Below are positions 40,266 to 48,183 of a DNA stretch of 57,867 nt, piece after piece. Position 1 is the stretch's first letter. Each line of letters opens with the position of its first letter. The DNA is from Actinotalea caeni (GTDB lineage Bacteria > Actinomycetota > Actinomycetes > Actinomycetales > Beutenbergiaceae). The notes beneath the pieces are model-generated. The model was not told where the DNA came from. It made no database searches and was given only the letters and a program-made list of their open reading frames with translations. The stretch lies in the NCBI RefSeq assembly GCF_009733795.1, contig NZ_WNXX01000021.1:1-57867 (forward strand). The letters are read 5' to 3'. A program made the translations under genes and the position numbers.

Positions 40266-41267
40266 TCAGATCGTGTGCCCGGGCGTCTCCGGCCTCGGCC
40301 GTCGGTAATCGAGTTCCCGTCCGACCTCCGGGCGCGAAACCGTGCGGGTGGATGCGTCGGAATCGAGCAGCGCGACTACGTCGCTCGGCTGGGTAACGAG
40401 CGCGGCAAAGCCCTGCTTGACGAGTTCGTTCGGTCCCGCGCTTGCGGCGCTGGTCACCGGGCCGGGCACCGCGCCGACCCCCCGGCCAAGTTCGTGCGCA
40501 GCGAGGGCAGTAGTCATCGACCCGGACCGAGGGCCCGCCTCGGGGATCACGGTCGCACCCGATAGCGCCGCCAGCAGGCGGTTGCGGGCTAGGAACCTGT
40601 GCCTGGTCGGCGTGGCTCCAGGCGGTAGCTCGCTGACCAGCAACCCGACATCGCCGATCCGGTTTAGCAGCTCGCTGTGCCCGGCGGGATAGGGGCGATC
40701 CAGCCCACCGGCCAGGACGGCGATCGTTTGACCGCTCGCAGCGAGCACGCTCTTGTGCGCGGCCCCTTCGATCCCGTAGGCGCCGCCCGAGACGACGACT
40801 CGTTCCTCGTCGGCCAGACCTTCCGCCAGCTCGCCGGCGATGTGCTCGCCGTAGGCGGTCGCGGCGCGGGAGCCGGTGATCGTCACTCGATCGCTCAGCG
40901 CCGCCGTCAGGAACGATGCCGCGCCTCGCGTCCACAGCAGATACGGGGCGCGCTCGCCCAAGTCGTTCAGCCCGGCGGGCCATTCCTTGTCGGCCGGGAT
41001 GAGTGCGCCGAACCCGTGCTGCTCGGCCTGTGGCACCTGATCCAGCAAGCCGGGTGTGATCCGCGCCGCCAGCCGTTCGCGCCATATCAGCACGTCGGCG
41101 CGGGGCAGACCGGGCACCTTGTCGTCGGACTCGATCAGTCGCACCGTCTCGATCCCGCCGTGATGGGCCAGGACGTGGCCGGTGGTTGGGTCGTTGGGCT
41201 CGGCGATCATCGACAGCGCGATCCGCGCCATCCGCTCGCCCTGCACTTGCTCCGCCAGCGTCGCCAT
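40266..41267 (-). CDS. ICE-borne DprA-like DNA-processing protein
   Basis: The 333-residue protein has the DprA Rossmann-like core: [59 protein letters not shown], then [14 protein letters not shown] and [20 protein letters not shown]. The chromosomal dprA at 42514 shows the same blocks. DprA binds ssDNA and loads RecA. On a mobile element it may handle the transferred strand or modulate host recombination. GAGAGGA lies upstream of the ATG. It converges with the relaxase (41-base gap). Confidence 0.9.
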   Translation of the reverse strand: MATLAEQVQGERMARIALSMIAEPNDPTTGHVLAHHGGIETVRLIESDDKVPGLPRADVLIWRERLAARITPGLLDQVPQAEQHGFGALIPADKEWPAGLNDLGERAPYLLWTRGAASFLTAALSDRVTITGSRAATAYGEHIAGELAEGLADEERVVVSGGAYGIEGAAHKSVLAASGQTIAVLAGGLDRPYPAGHSELLNRIGDVGLLVSELPPGATPTRHRFLARNRLLAALSGATVIPEAGPRSGSMTTALAAHELGRGVGAVPGPVTSAASAGPNELVKQGFAALVTQPSDVVALLDSDASTRTVSRPEVGRELDYRRPRPETPGHTI

Positions 41268-41481
41268 GATCGGTGTCCTCTCGCTCCACGGTCACCGACG
41301 AGGTACGCGCCCGCCTGCTGCGGAGGGGTTCCCTCTGTCAGAGCACGGTCGTAGACTGGGCAGCGAGGTAGGTTCTCCAGCTACGCGGGTCCTTCGGGAC
41401 AGCCCCTCTGAGGGCACTCGGTTCATAGCCGCCTCCACGACGGAACACCGTCGCGCTATGACGAGGAAAGCGAGGCCCGTA
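41268..41481. other. Intergenic region between ICE dprA and the terminal ICE gene
   Basis: These 214 bases lie between divergent genes and must contain the promoters of both. The part from 41340 to 41457 is an open, GC-balanced stretch. I see no clear palindrome or tRNA. Confidence 0.4.
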
Positions 41482-41844
41482 ATGCTCCGCACATCTGTTG
41501 CACTCAGCGCACGAGGCTATGGCGTGCTCCGGTACGCGCCCACCAATCTGCTGCTCAACGCGATCCGTACCCGGCGCGGACTGAAATGGGGCATCCCCGC
41601 GATGCTGATCGCCGCCCTCTACCTCTACGCGGCGGCGATCTGCACCACGATCATCAACGACGGCGGTCCCGGCTGGCTCTACCTGCTGGTCCTGCTGTAC
41701 GTCTGGAACGCCTTCAAGTTCCTCTGGATCGGACCCCTCAGCCTCATCGAACTCGTCCGTGTCCGAGCGCAGGAACGAAGGCAGCGGCGTGAGACGATGC
41801 ACGCCGCCGTGCCCTCGGAGGACTGCACCAACGGCCTCGTCTAG
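41482..41844 (+). CDS. Small membrane protein at the ICE edge
   Basis: The product of about 120 residues starts [20 protein letters not shown]. It has two transmembrane helices ([20 protein letters not shown] and [20 protein letters not shown]) and a basic C-terminal part. A GCGAGG sequence precedes the ATG; an in-frame ATG at 41458 is the alternative. Small proteins like this are common at the ends of actinobacterial conjugative elements (from memory). It could be an exclusion or mating-pair factor, but this is unknown. Confidence 0.72.
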   Translation: MLRTSVALSARGYGVLRYAPTNLLLNAIRTRRGLKWGIPAMLIAALYLYAAAICTTIINDGGPGWLYLLVLLYVWNAFKFLWIGPLSLIELVRVRAQERRQRRETMHAAVPSEDCTNGLV

Positions 41845-41894
41845 GCAGGCTCCCGATCGGTCAGATCGATAGACTATAGAACCCCACGCCAACC

Positions 41895-41925
41895 GAGGTG
41901 TACTTTCCATCAGGCGACGAGGCAC
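41895..41925. other. Candidate right attachment site (attR) in comM
   Basis: Between about 41904 and 41916 the sequence changes from ICE-like to a frame that continues as ComM from DEAPEF (41916-41933). Normal ComM reads GVLFxDEAPEF here; the window reads VYFPSGDEAPEF, so the crossover is within or just left of the DEAPEF codons. The matching attL and core repeat are outside the window, so the exact core is not defined. Confidence 0.6.
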
Positions 41926-42530
41926 CCGAGTTCGGGTCGCGCGTGCTGGAGACGCTGCGGCAGCCTCTCGAGCACGGCGAGCTGGTGCTGCACCGGGCGC
42001 GCGGTGCGGCTCGGTACCCGGCGCGGTTCCAGCTCGTGCTGGCGGCGAACCCGTGCCCGTGCGGGCGCGCGAGCGGCAAGGGCCTCGACTGCGTGTGCAC
42101 CCCGGTGGCGCGACGGCGCTACCTCTCGCGGCTGTCGGGGCCGCTCCTGGATCGCATCGACATCCGTGTCGAGGTGCCGGACCTGCGCCCGGGCGCGCTG
42201 CGCGCGGCACCGCCCAGCGAGCCGAGCGCCGCGGTGGCCGCCCGGGTGGCGGCCGCACGGGAGGCTGCCGCGCAGCGGCTGGCCGGGACGCCGTGGCGGC
42301 TCAACGGCGAGGTGCCCGGTCCGTGGCTGCGCGACCACACCCGGCGCGCCGAGCCGCGGCTGGTCGCCGAGCTCGACCGGCTGCGCGACAGCGGCCGGCT
42401 GAGCCTGCGCGGGCTCGACCGGGTGCTCAAGCTCGCCTGGACGCTGACGGACCTCGCGGGCCGGGCGAGCCCCGGGGTGTCCGACCTCGCGACGGCGGTG
42501 TCGCTGCGAGCGGGTGGCGGCCGTGGCTGA
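41898..42530 (+). pseudogene. comM: 3' fragment of comM (yifB), Mg-chelatase-like AAA ATPase
   Basis: From DEAPEF onward the frame encodes the C-terminal 200 residues of ComM: EFGSRVLETLRQPLEHGELV, LVLAANPCPCG, RYLSRLSGPLLDRIDIRVEV with the arginine-finger region, and the final helical bundle RGLDRVLKLAWTLTDLAG. The Walker A half is absent, cut off by the ICE. A GTG at 41898 could start a hybrid 210-residue product but has no good ribosome-binding site. The stop overlaps the start of dprA. ComM promotes branch migration in natural transformation, so insertion should disable it here. Confidence 0.92.
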
Positions 42531-43776
42531 GCGAGTCGGCTTCGACGTCGACGACGAGCTGCTCGCGACGGTGGCCTGGAGCCGGGTGACCGGGCCGGGG
42601 GAGCGGGCGGCCGGCGCGGTGGTCGGGGCGCTGGGTGCGGTCGCCGCGCTCGACTGGCTGCGCTCGGGCGCGGAGCACCCGCCGGGTCTGGCGCCGCACC
42701 CGGGCTGGCGCAGCGCGGCCGCGCGGTGGCGTCCGCGGCTGCGCGACCTCGACCCGCGGCGCGAGCTCGACGTCATGCACCGGCTCGGTGGGTCGGTGCT
42801 GCTGCCCGGGGGACCGGGCTGGCCGCCCGGCCTGGACGACCTGGGCGACGCGGCACCGCTGTGCCTGTACGTGCTGGGCGCGCCGGAGGTGGCCGACCTG
42901 ACCGTGCGCGCGGTCGCGGTCGTGGGGTCGCGCGCGAGCACCGGCTACGGCGAGACGGTCGCACGCGACCTGTGCGTGGCGCTGGCCGAGCGGGGCGTCA
43001 CCGTGGTCTCGGGCGGCGCCTACGGCATCGACGCCGCCGCGCACCGCGCCGCGACCGTCGACGGCGGCCCGGCGCTCGCGGTGATGGCCGGCGGGCTGGA
43101 CCGGCTCTACCCGGTCGAGAACAGCGACCTGCTGCTGCGGGTGGTCGAGTGCGGCGCGGTCGTCTCCGAGGCGCCTCCCGGGACCTCGCCGATGCGTCAG
43201 CGCTTCCTCGCCCGCAACCGGCTGATCGCGGCGCTCGCGCAGGCGACCGTCGTCGTCGAGGCGGCGTGGCGCTCGGGCGCGCTCAGCACGGCCCGGCACG
43301 CGGCGGAGCTGCTGCGCCCGGTCGGCGTCGTGCCCGGCCCGGTGACCTCGATGGCGTCCGGCGGCTGCCACCGGCTGCTCCGCGAGGGTGTCGCCACGTG
43401 CGTCACCGACGTCGAGGAGGTGCTCGAGCTCGTCGGCGGGCTCGACCACGTCGTGCCCGAGCCCGACACCCCTCGCGGGCTGCTCGACGGCTTGGGCCCG
43501 CAGGAGGCCCGTGTGCTCGACGCGCTCCCCGCGCGCGGTGGCGCCGAGGTCGACAACCTCGTCCGGGTCTGCGGGCTGAGCGTGACCGAGACGCTCGCGG
43601 CGCTCGGCATGCTCGCGATGGCCGGCCGGGTCGAGCGCACCGGCTCCCGGTGGCGACGCACGCGCACCGGTGCGGACGACGGCACAGGCGCCGCGGCCGG
43701 CACGCGCGCGTTCGGCGGCGGACCCGCAACCTCGACGAGACGGGAAGGAGCCGGACGAGGCGTGCGCGACCGGTGA
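42514..43776 (+). CDS. dprA: DNA-processing protein DprA
   Basis: The product of about 420 residues has an N-terminal SAM-like region, the DprA Rossmann core ([68 protein letters not shown]) and a C-terminal winged helix (EVDNLVRVCGLSVTETLAAL). The tail after about residue 375 is low-complexity. It loads RecA on incoming ssDNA. GTG starts at 42514 and 42523 are both possible; each overlaps the comM 3' end. It is normally co-transcribed with comM, so the ICE insertion may have changed its expression. Confidence 0.92.
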   Translation: MAAVAERVGFDVDDELLATVAWSRVTGPGERAAGAVVGALGAVAALDWLRSGAEHPPGLAPHPGWRSAAARWRPRLRDLDPRRELDVMHRLGGSVLLPGGPGWPPGLDDLGDAAPLCLYVLGAPEVADLTVRAVAVVGSRASTGYGETVARDLCVALAERGVTVVSGGAYGIDAAAHRAATVDGGPALAVMAGGLDRLYPVENSDLLLRVVECGAVVSEAPPGTSPMRQRFLARNRLIAALAQATVVVEAAWRSGALSTARHAAELLRPVGVVPGPVTSMASGGCHRLLREGVATCVTDVEEVLELVGGLDHVVPEPDTPRGLLDGLGPQEARVLDALPARGGAEVDNLVRVCGLSVTETLAALGMLAMAGRVERTGSRWRRTRTGADDGTGAAAGTRAFGGGPATSTRREGAGRGVRDR

Positions 43777-43886
43777 CGGCCAGATGCCTCGGGCGGAGAG
43801 CAGGGGTAGCCAGGCCGACCGCGCACGTGAGGACGCGGTCCGGCACGGCGGTGGCGGGGCATCGCGGTGCCTTCCCGGCACGCGCC

Positions 43887-43916
43887 TTGACCTTGACACG
43901 GTGACAACCTGTGTCC
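43887..43916 (+). promoter_or_regulatory. MerR-type promoter before the HEAT-repeat operon
   Basis: TTGACC (43887-43892) and TTGACA (43893-43898) lie just before the start region. GACAC (43895-43899) and GTGTC (43911-43915) form an interrupted inverted repeat around GGTGACAACCT. MerR proteins bind such dyads within promoters of long spacing. The MerR gene two genes downstream is the obvious regulator. Confidence 0.5.
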
Positions 43917-43937
43917 TTGGGTGTGGAGGTGGTCACC

Positions 43938-44717
43938 ATGACCCAGGACCGGACGATCACGTCCGTCACGACCCCGTGGACGGACGCGGGCGCCACACCC
44001 ACGCCGCCCGCGGACGAGCGCGTCGGGGGCACCGAGCAGGCCTCGCACGGCGAGCAGCTCGGGCACGTCGGGCAGCTGGCGACGGCGCTGTCGGCCCCGT
44101 CGGCGCAGACCAGGCTGCGGGCGGCGATGGCTGCGGGCAGCTCGCCGCACGGGGACCTCGTCGAGGTGCTGGTGGAACGGTGCGGCGTCGAGCCGGACTT
44201 CTTCGTGCGCGACATGCTCACGTGGGCGCTCACGCGGCACGACCACCGGACGGTCGTCGCCCGGCTGCTGCCCGAGCTCGGGTCGACCGTGCCGCAGGCG
44301 CGCAGCCAGGCGCTGCACACGCTGTCGAAGCTCCGGGACGCCGGCACCCGAGCGGCGGTGCTCGCGCTGCTGCACGACACCGACGACGAGGTCGCTCGCG
44401 CCGCCTGGCGTACCGCCGTCACCCTCGTGCAGCCGGGGGAGGAGGCCGCGCTCGCGGCGAGCCTCGCCCGCGAGCTCGGCCGTGGCGACCGTGAGGTCCG
44501 GCGCAGCCTCAGCCGCGCGCTCGCGGCGCTCGGCGAGGACGCGCGCGAGGCCGTCGTGCACGCCACCGAGCACCCCGACCCGGTGGTGCGCGCCCACGCG
44601 CGAGCCACCGAGCGGCTCCTCGACGACCCCGAGAGCGGCTTCGAGGACGACGTCGACGAGGCGCGCCGCACCGCCGCGCTGCTCGCGGCACCCCAGGTGC
44701 CGGAGGAGCACGGATGA
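43938..44717 (+). CDS. HEAT-repeat protein
   Basis: The product of about 259 residues contains several HEAT-like helical repeats from about 50 to 240: TRLRAAMAAGSSPHGDLVEV, RQARSQAL-type turns, RAAVLALLHDTDDEVARAAW and RRSLSRALAALGEDAREAVV. HEAT repeats are protein-interaction scaffolds. GGAGGT lies 9 bases before the ATG at 43938. It is followed by a MerR gene that carries the same kind of repeats, and the two appear to form a two-gene operon. Confidence 0.85.
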   Translation: MTQDRTITSVTTPWTDAGATPTPPADERVGGTEQASHGEQLGHVGQLATALSAPSAQTRLRAAMAAGSSPHGDLVEVLVERCGVEPDFFVRDMLTWALTRHDHRTVVARLLPELGSTVPQARSQALHTLSKLRDAGTRAAVLALLHDTDDEVARAAWRTAVTLVQPGEEAALAASLARELGRGDREVRRSLSRALAALGEDAREAVVHATEHPDPVVRAHARATERLLDDPESGFEDDVDEARRTAALLAAPQVPEEHG

Positions 44718-44733
44718 GCGCGGACGGGTCGCC

Positions 44734-45720
44734 GTGCTGATCGGAGAGGTGGCGCAGCAGTCCGGGATCAGCGCCCGGATGCTGCGCCACTACGACCGCA
44801 TCGGCCTGGTGCGGCCCAGCGGTCGCACCGCCGGCGGCTACCGCGACTACTCCGACGACGACCTGCGGCGGCTCTTCCACGTCGAGGGCCTGCGCAGCCT
44901 GGGGCTCGGTCTGCAGGAGATCGCCGAGGTGCTCGACGGCGACAGGTTCAGCCCGGCGTCCCTGGTCGAGGAGCTGATCGCCGCCACCCGGGAGCGGCTG
45001 GAGCGCGAGCAGGAGCTGCTGCGGCGGTTGAGCTGGGTGCGCGCGAGCGAGCCGCGCGCGTGGTCGGACGTGCTGCGCACGATCGGGATGCTCCGCGGCC
45101 TCGACTCCGGCGACCCTCGGCTGCGGCAGCGGCTGGCGCTCCAGCTGTCGGTCGAGGGCGCCGACGCGGCCGCGCTCGCCGAGGTGCTGCTCGAGGAGCC
45201 CGAGGCCAACGTCGCCGGCACCTTCGACTGGGTGCTCGCCCAGACCGGCGACCACAGCATCGACGTGCTCGTCACCGCGCTCAGCTCCGACGACGCCCAC
45301 CGCCGGCGCCGCGCGGTCGCCGCCCTCACCAAGATCTCCTCGCCGGCCGCCACCGCCGCGCTGGCCGAGGCCCACCGACACCCCGACCCGCAGGTGCGGG
45401 TGCCCGCGCTGCTCGCGCGCGGCGGGCTCGGTCAGCCCGACGCCGTCGACGGCCTCGTCCGCCTCGTCGTCGACGGCGACCACGACGTCGACGCCGCCGA
45501 CGTCCTGGGCGCCCTCGCCACCCGTCACGGCCACGCCGACCGTGTCGTCGACGCACTGGCCGCCGCGCTCACGGCCGCCGACGCCCCTGCGCGGCGCCGG
45601 CTCGTCGCCGCTCTCGCGGACGTCCCCGGTCCACGCGTCGCCGAGATCCTCACGGCATGCACGCACGACCCGGACCCAGGCGTGGCCCACACCGCGCGCT
45701 ACCTGCTCGGGCGCCGGTGA
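44734..45720 (+). CDS. MerR-family regulator with C-terminal HEAT repeats
   Basis: The product of about 328 residues has a MerR N-terminal domain (IGEVAQQSGISARMLRHYDR, GYRDYSDDDLRRLFHVEGLR, LGLGLQEIAEVLDG) and a coiled-coil region. A long HEAT-type repeat domain follows (about 145-325; for example RRRRAVAALTKISSPAATAA and ALAEAHRHPDPQVRVPALLA). MerR regulators usually have a small effector pocket, so a repeat scaffold as effector domain is unusual. It could sense a protein partner, perhaps the HEAT protein encoded before it. The GTG at 44734 lies 17 bases after that gene's stop. Confidence 0.87.
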   Translation: MLIGEVAQQSGISARMLRHYDRIGLVRPSGRTAGGYRDYSDDDLRRLFHVEGLRSLGLGLQEIAEVLDGDRFSPASLVEELIAATRERLEREQELLRRLSWVRASEPRAWSDVLRTIGMLRGLDSGDPRLRQRLALQLSVEGADAAALAEVLLEEPEANVAGTFDWVLAQTGDHSIDVLVTALSSDDAHRRRRAVAALTKISSPAATAALAEAHRHPDPQVRVPALLARGGLGQPDAVDGLVRLVVDGDHDVDAADVLGALATRHGHADRVVDALAAALTAADAPARRRLVAALADVPGPRVAEILTACTHDPDPGVAHTARYLLGRR

Positions 45721-45892
45721 CCGCTGCTGAGCGGCCGGTCCCGCACCGCGGCGCCGCCGGCACGCTGGCCCGCCTGCGAGGGGTGGGCCGGAGCACACAA
45801 TCGGCACCCGTCGGTCCGTGGGCCGGCCACGGCACCCTCGGCCGCGTGTCCGTCGCCCCCGCGGGGGTCGCGGTCTGCGACCGTGGGAGGCG

Positions 45893-46840
45893 ATGACGAG
45901 CACCCGGGTCGCGCAGCGCCCTCGTCCCGGTGACGAGGAGCTCCTGCACGCCTACGCGGGCTACCTCGAGGCGCAGCGGGGCATGTCGGCCCACACCGTG
46001 CGCGCCTACCTCGGCGACGCCACCCAGCTGCTGCGGTCGCTACCCGTGCGTGCGGGGGCGGCCGTCGAGACCAGCGACCTCGACCGGCTCGACCTCACGA
46101 CGCTGCGCGCGTGGCTCGCCGACCAGGCCCGCCGGGGGCTCTCGCGCTCGACGCTCGCGCGCCGCTCGGCCTCGGCGCGCACGTTCACCGCGTGGGCGCA
46201 CCGCACCGGCAGGCTGCCGACCGACCCCGGGCTGCGCCTGCTCGCTCCTCGGCCCGACACGGTCGTGCCCGCGACGCTCGCGGTCGACGAGGCCGCCGCG
46301 GTCCTCGACGTCGCCCGCACGCGCGCCGACGACGGCGACCCCGCCCATCTGCGCGACTGGGCCGCGCTCGAGCTGCTCTACGCCAGCGGCGTGCGCGTCT
46401 CCGAGCTGGTCGGCGTCGACGTCGACGACCTCGATCTCGACCAGCGGCTCGTGCGGGTCCTCGGCAAGGGTGGCAAGGAGCGCATGGTCCCGTTCGGGGT
46501 CCCCGCGGCCCGCGCCCTGCGCGAGTGGCTGACCGCGCGCCCGCGGCTCGTCGTGCCCACCAGCCCGCACGCGCTGTTCCTCGGCGCGCGCGGCGGCCGC
46601 TGGGACGTGCGCCAGGTCCGCGCCGTCGTGCACGAGCTGACCGCGCTCGCGGGCGTGCGCGACCTCGCCCCGCACGGCCTGCGGCACACGGCCGCCACCC
46701 ACCTGCTCGACGGCGGCTCCGACCTGCGGTCGGTGCAGGAGGTGCTCGGGCACGCCTCGCTCGCCACCACCCAGCGGTACACGCACATCAGCTCCGAGCG
46801 GCTGCGGGCCGCGTTCCGGCAGGCGCACCCGCGCGCCTGA
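45893..46840 (+). CDS. xerC: Tyrosine recombinase XerC
   Basis: The product of about 315 residues has an N-terminal SAM-like core-binding domain (YLEAQRGMSAHTVRAYLGD). The catalytic domain has Arg in ASGVRVSELVG, the HGLRHTAATHLL box, LGHASLATTQRY with the last His and the nucleophile Tyr, and ends HISSERLRAAF. It resolves chromosome dimers at dif with XerD. GGGAGG precedes the ATG at 45893. Its place between dprA and rpsB is the usual actinobacterial one, so it is a host gene, not the ICE integrase. Confidence 0.93.
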   Translation: MTSTRVAQRPRPGDEELLHAYAGYLEAQRGMSAHTVRAYLGDATQLLRSLPVRAGAAVETSDLDRLDLTTLRAWLADQARRGLSRSTLARRSASARTFTAWAHRTGRLPTDPGLRLLAPRPDTVVPATLAVDEAAAVLDVARTRADDGDPAHLRDWAALELLYASGVRVSELVGVDVDDLDLDQRLVRVLGKGGKERMVPFGVPAARALREWLTARPRLVVPTSPHALFLGARGGRWDVRQVRAVVHELTALAGVRDLAPHGLRHTAATHLLDGGSDLRSVQEVLGHASLATTQRYTHISSERLRAAFRQAHPRA

Positions 46841-47431
46841 CCCCGGCCCGCCTGCCGCCGGTGCGCTCGCTCCCGCGCTCTGGCCGCTCGGGTACAGCCG
46901 GACGACGACGTCGCGCAGCAGCGACAGCGGGTCGAGGTAGTCGCCGCCGACCTTGGCGCCCCAGTGCAGGCACGCCCCGGGCGCGCAGTGCGAGGCCTGG
47001 GCCAGCAGCGTGCCGATCACCTGGCCGGCGACGACCGCCTCGCCGACCGTCACCGACGCAGCGACCGGCTCGTAGGTGGTGCGGACGCCGTCCGGGTGGT
47101 CGATCGAGAGCACCGGGCGGTCGACGACGACGCCCACGAAGGCGACCACGCCGTCGCCCGCCGCGTGCACCTCCGCACCCACGGCACCGGCGACGTCGAC
47201 GCCGCGGTGCCCCGCCGACCAGGGCAGCGGGGGGTCGTCGAACGTCGCCACCACCTCGCCCGCCAGCGGCATCACGTAGCCGCTGCCGCGCGGCTCCGCG
47301 CCCGAGCCCACGTCCGTGGGCGCGTCCGTGCCGGCCGCACCGGCTCCAGGCCCCGGCCCCGGGCCGACGGCCGTGACCACGAGCGCGCCCGCCAGCACCG
47401 CGGCGGCGACCGCCGTCGACACCCTGCTCAC
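46040..47431 (-). CDS. M23-family peptidase (LytM domain), no stop near domain end
   Basis: A GTG at 47431 starts a signal peptide (RVSTAVAAAVLAGALVVTA) and a Gly/Pro/Ala-rich linker. The LytM domain follows with GHRGVDVAG (one zinc ligand region) and GACLHWGAKV (HxH-like end). The domain ends at about 46890 (LLRDVVVRLYP). No stop follows in frame, so the reading frame continues antisense to xerC down to 46040. Homologues end soon after this domain, so the true stop may have been lost, or the long tail may be made. Related genes stand upstream of rpsB in many actinobacteria. Secreted wall hydrolase or regulator. Confidence 0.72.
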   Translation of the reverse strand: MSRVSTAVAAAVLAGALVVTAVGPGPGPGAGAAGTDAPTDVGSGAEPRGSGYVMPLAGEVVATFDDPPLPWSAGHRGVDVAGAVGAEVHAAGDGVVAFVGVVVDRPVLSIDHPDGVRTTYEPVAASVTVGEAVVAGQVIGTLLAQASHCAPGACLHWGAKVGGDYLDPLSLLRDVVVRLYPSGQSAGASAPAAGGPGSGARVRLPERGPQPLGADVRVPLGGGERGVPEHLLHRPQVGAAVEQVGGGRVPQAVRGEVAHARERGQLVHDGADLAHVPAAAARAEEQRVRAGGHDEPRARGQPLAQGAGRGDPERDHALLATLAEDPHEPLVEIEVVDVDADQLGDAHAAGVEQLERGPVAQMGGVAVVGARAGDVEDRGGLVDRERRGHDRVGPRSEQAQPGVGRQPAGAVRPRGERARRGRAARERRAREPPAGLVGEPRAQRREVEPVEVAGLDGRPRTHG

Positions 47432-47556
47432 GTGCCCGACCTCATCGCCCCACCCCAGCCGACCGGGTGGTCCCGGCGCACCGGGGGAGCGGGGGTGCTG
47501 TGGACGGCGGTGCATCGGCGCGGCCCTGTGGACACCGCGGTCGGTAGGGTCGCAGC

Positions 47557-48156
47557 GTGGCCGACCTGCCGATCCCCGTGCCGGACGACGACGCCCAGGT
47601 CGCAGGTCTGGGTGCCGCCGTCAAGGCCGCGCGCAAGCGCCTCGACCTCTCGATCGCCGAGCTCGCCCAGACCGCGGGCGTCAGCCTCGGGTTCGTCAGC
47701 CAGCTGGAGCGCGGCATCGGCAACCCCTCGCTCGCGACGATCTCCAAGCTCGCCGCGGCCCTCGGTCTCACCGTCTCCCAGCTGCTGGAGGAGCCGGCGT
47801 CCGACTTCGCGGTCGTGCGGGCCGGTGCGCGCTACTCGATCCCCACCGACCCGCGGCTGCCCGCCGCGGAGCAGGTGGTGCGCGAGCTGCTCACGCCGCG
47901 CGGGGAGTCGATGCTGCAGGTGATCCGCTCGACGCTGCCCGTGGGGTTCAGCAACGAGGGCCGGCCGTTCCGCCACATCGGCACCGAGGCGGTGACCGTG
48001 CTGCAGGGCACGCTCGTCGTCGTGCACGGCGAGCGCCGCACCGAGCTCGGGCCCGGCGACACCGCCACCTACGGCTGCTCGGCCCCGCACTGGTGGGCCA
48101 ACGGCGCCGACGAGCCCACGGTGGTGCTCGGCGCGGTCAGCCCGTTCGAGCGCTGA
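47557..48156 (+). CDS. XRE-family regulator with C-terminal cupin
   Basis: The product of about 199 residues has an HTH_XRE domain (about 18-75): LDLSIAELAQTAGVSLGFVS, QLERGIGNPSLATISKLAAA. A cupin domain follows (about 100-195), ending GDTATYGCSAPHWWANG. Such regulators (PuuR/SutR-like) sense small molecules bound in the cupin. It lies next to a DUF1028 gene and an oligopeptide transporter and may control them (inference). The GTG at 47557 follows the divergent M23 gene by 125 bases. Confidence 0.87.
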   Translation: MADLPIPVPDDDAQVAGLGAAVKAARKRLDLSIAELAQTAGVSLGFVSQLERGIGNPSLATISKLAAALGLTVSQLLEEPASDFAVVRAGARYSIPTDPRLPAAEQVVRELLTPRGESMLQVIRSTLPVGFSNEGRPFRHIGTEAVTVLQGTLVVVHGERRTELGPGDTATYGCSAPHWWANGADEPTVVLGAVSPFER

Positions 48157-48183
48157 CCGACCGGCTGCTGCGGCGCGGGCGCG

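Larger units (their letters stand above)
1..41905. mobile_element. Right-hand part of an integrative conjugative element inserted in comM
   Basis: The stretch holds a type IV secretion set (VirB4, TrbL/VirB6, SCO6880/PrgI-type, pilin-like proteins, cell-wall hydrolase), a MobF relaxase-helicase, ParB, a prim-pol primase, ArdC and a DNA methyltransferase, interleaved with cargo. It ends where an in-frame 3' fragment of comM begins near 41916. The host genes to the right show higher GC and different codon use. The left junction, integrase and coupling protein are not in the window, so the element is seen only in part. Calling it an ICE rather than an integrated plasmid is an inference. Confidence 0.85.

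Noticed and set aside
45893-46840. Tyrosine recombinase as the ICE integrase
   Set aside because: It lies in host sequence, in the conserved xerC position before rpsB, and has XerC-like length and motifs.
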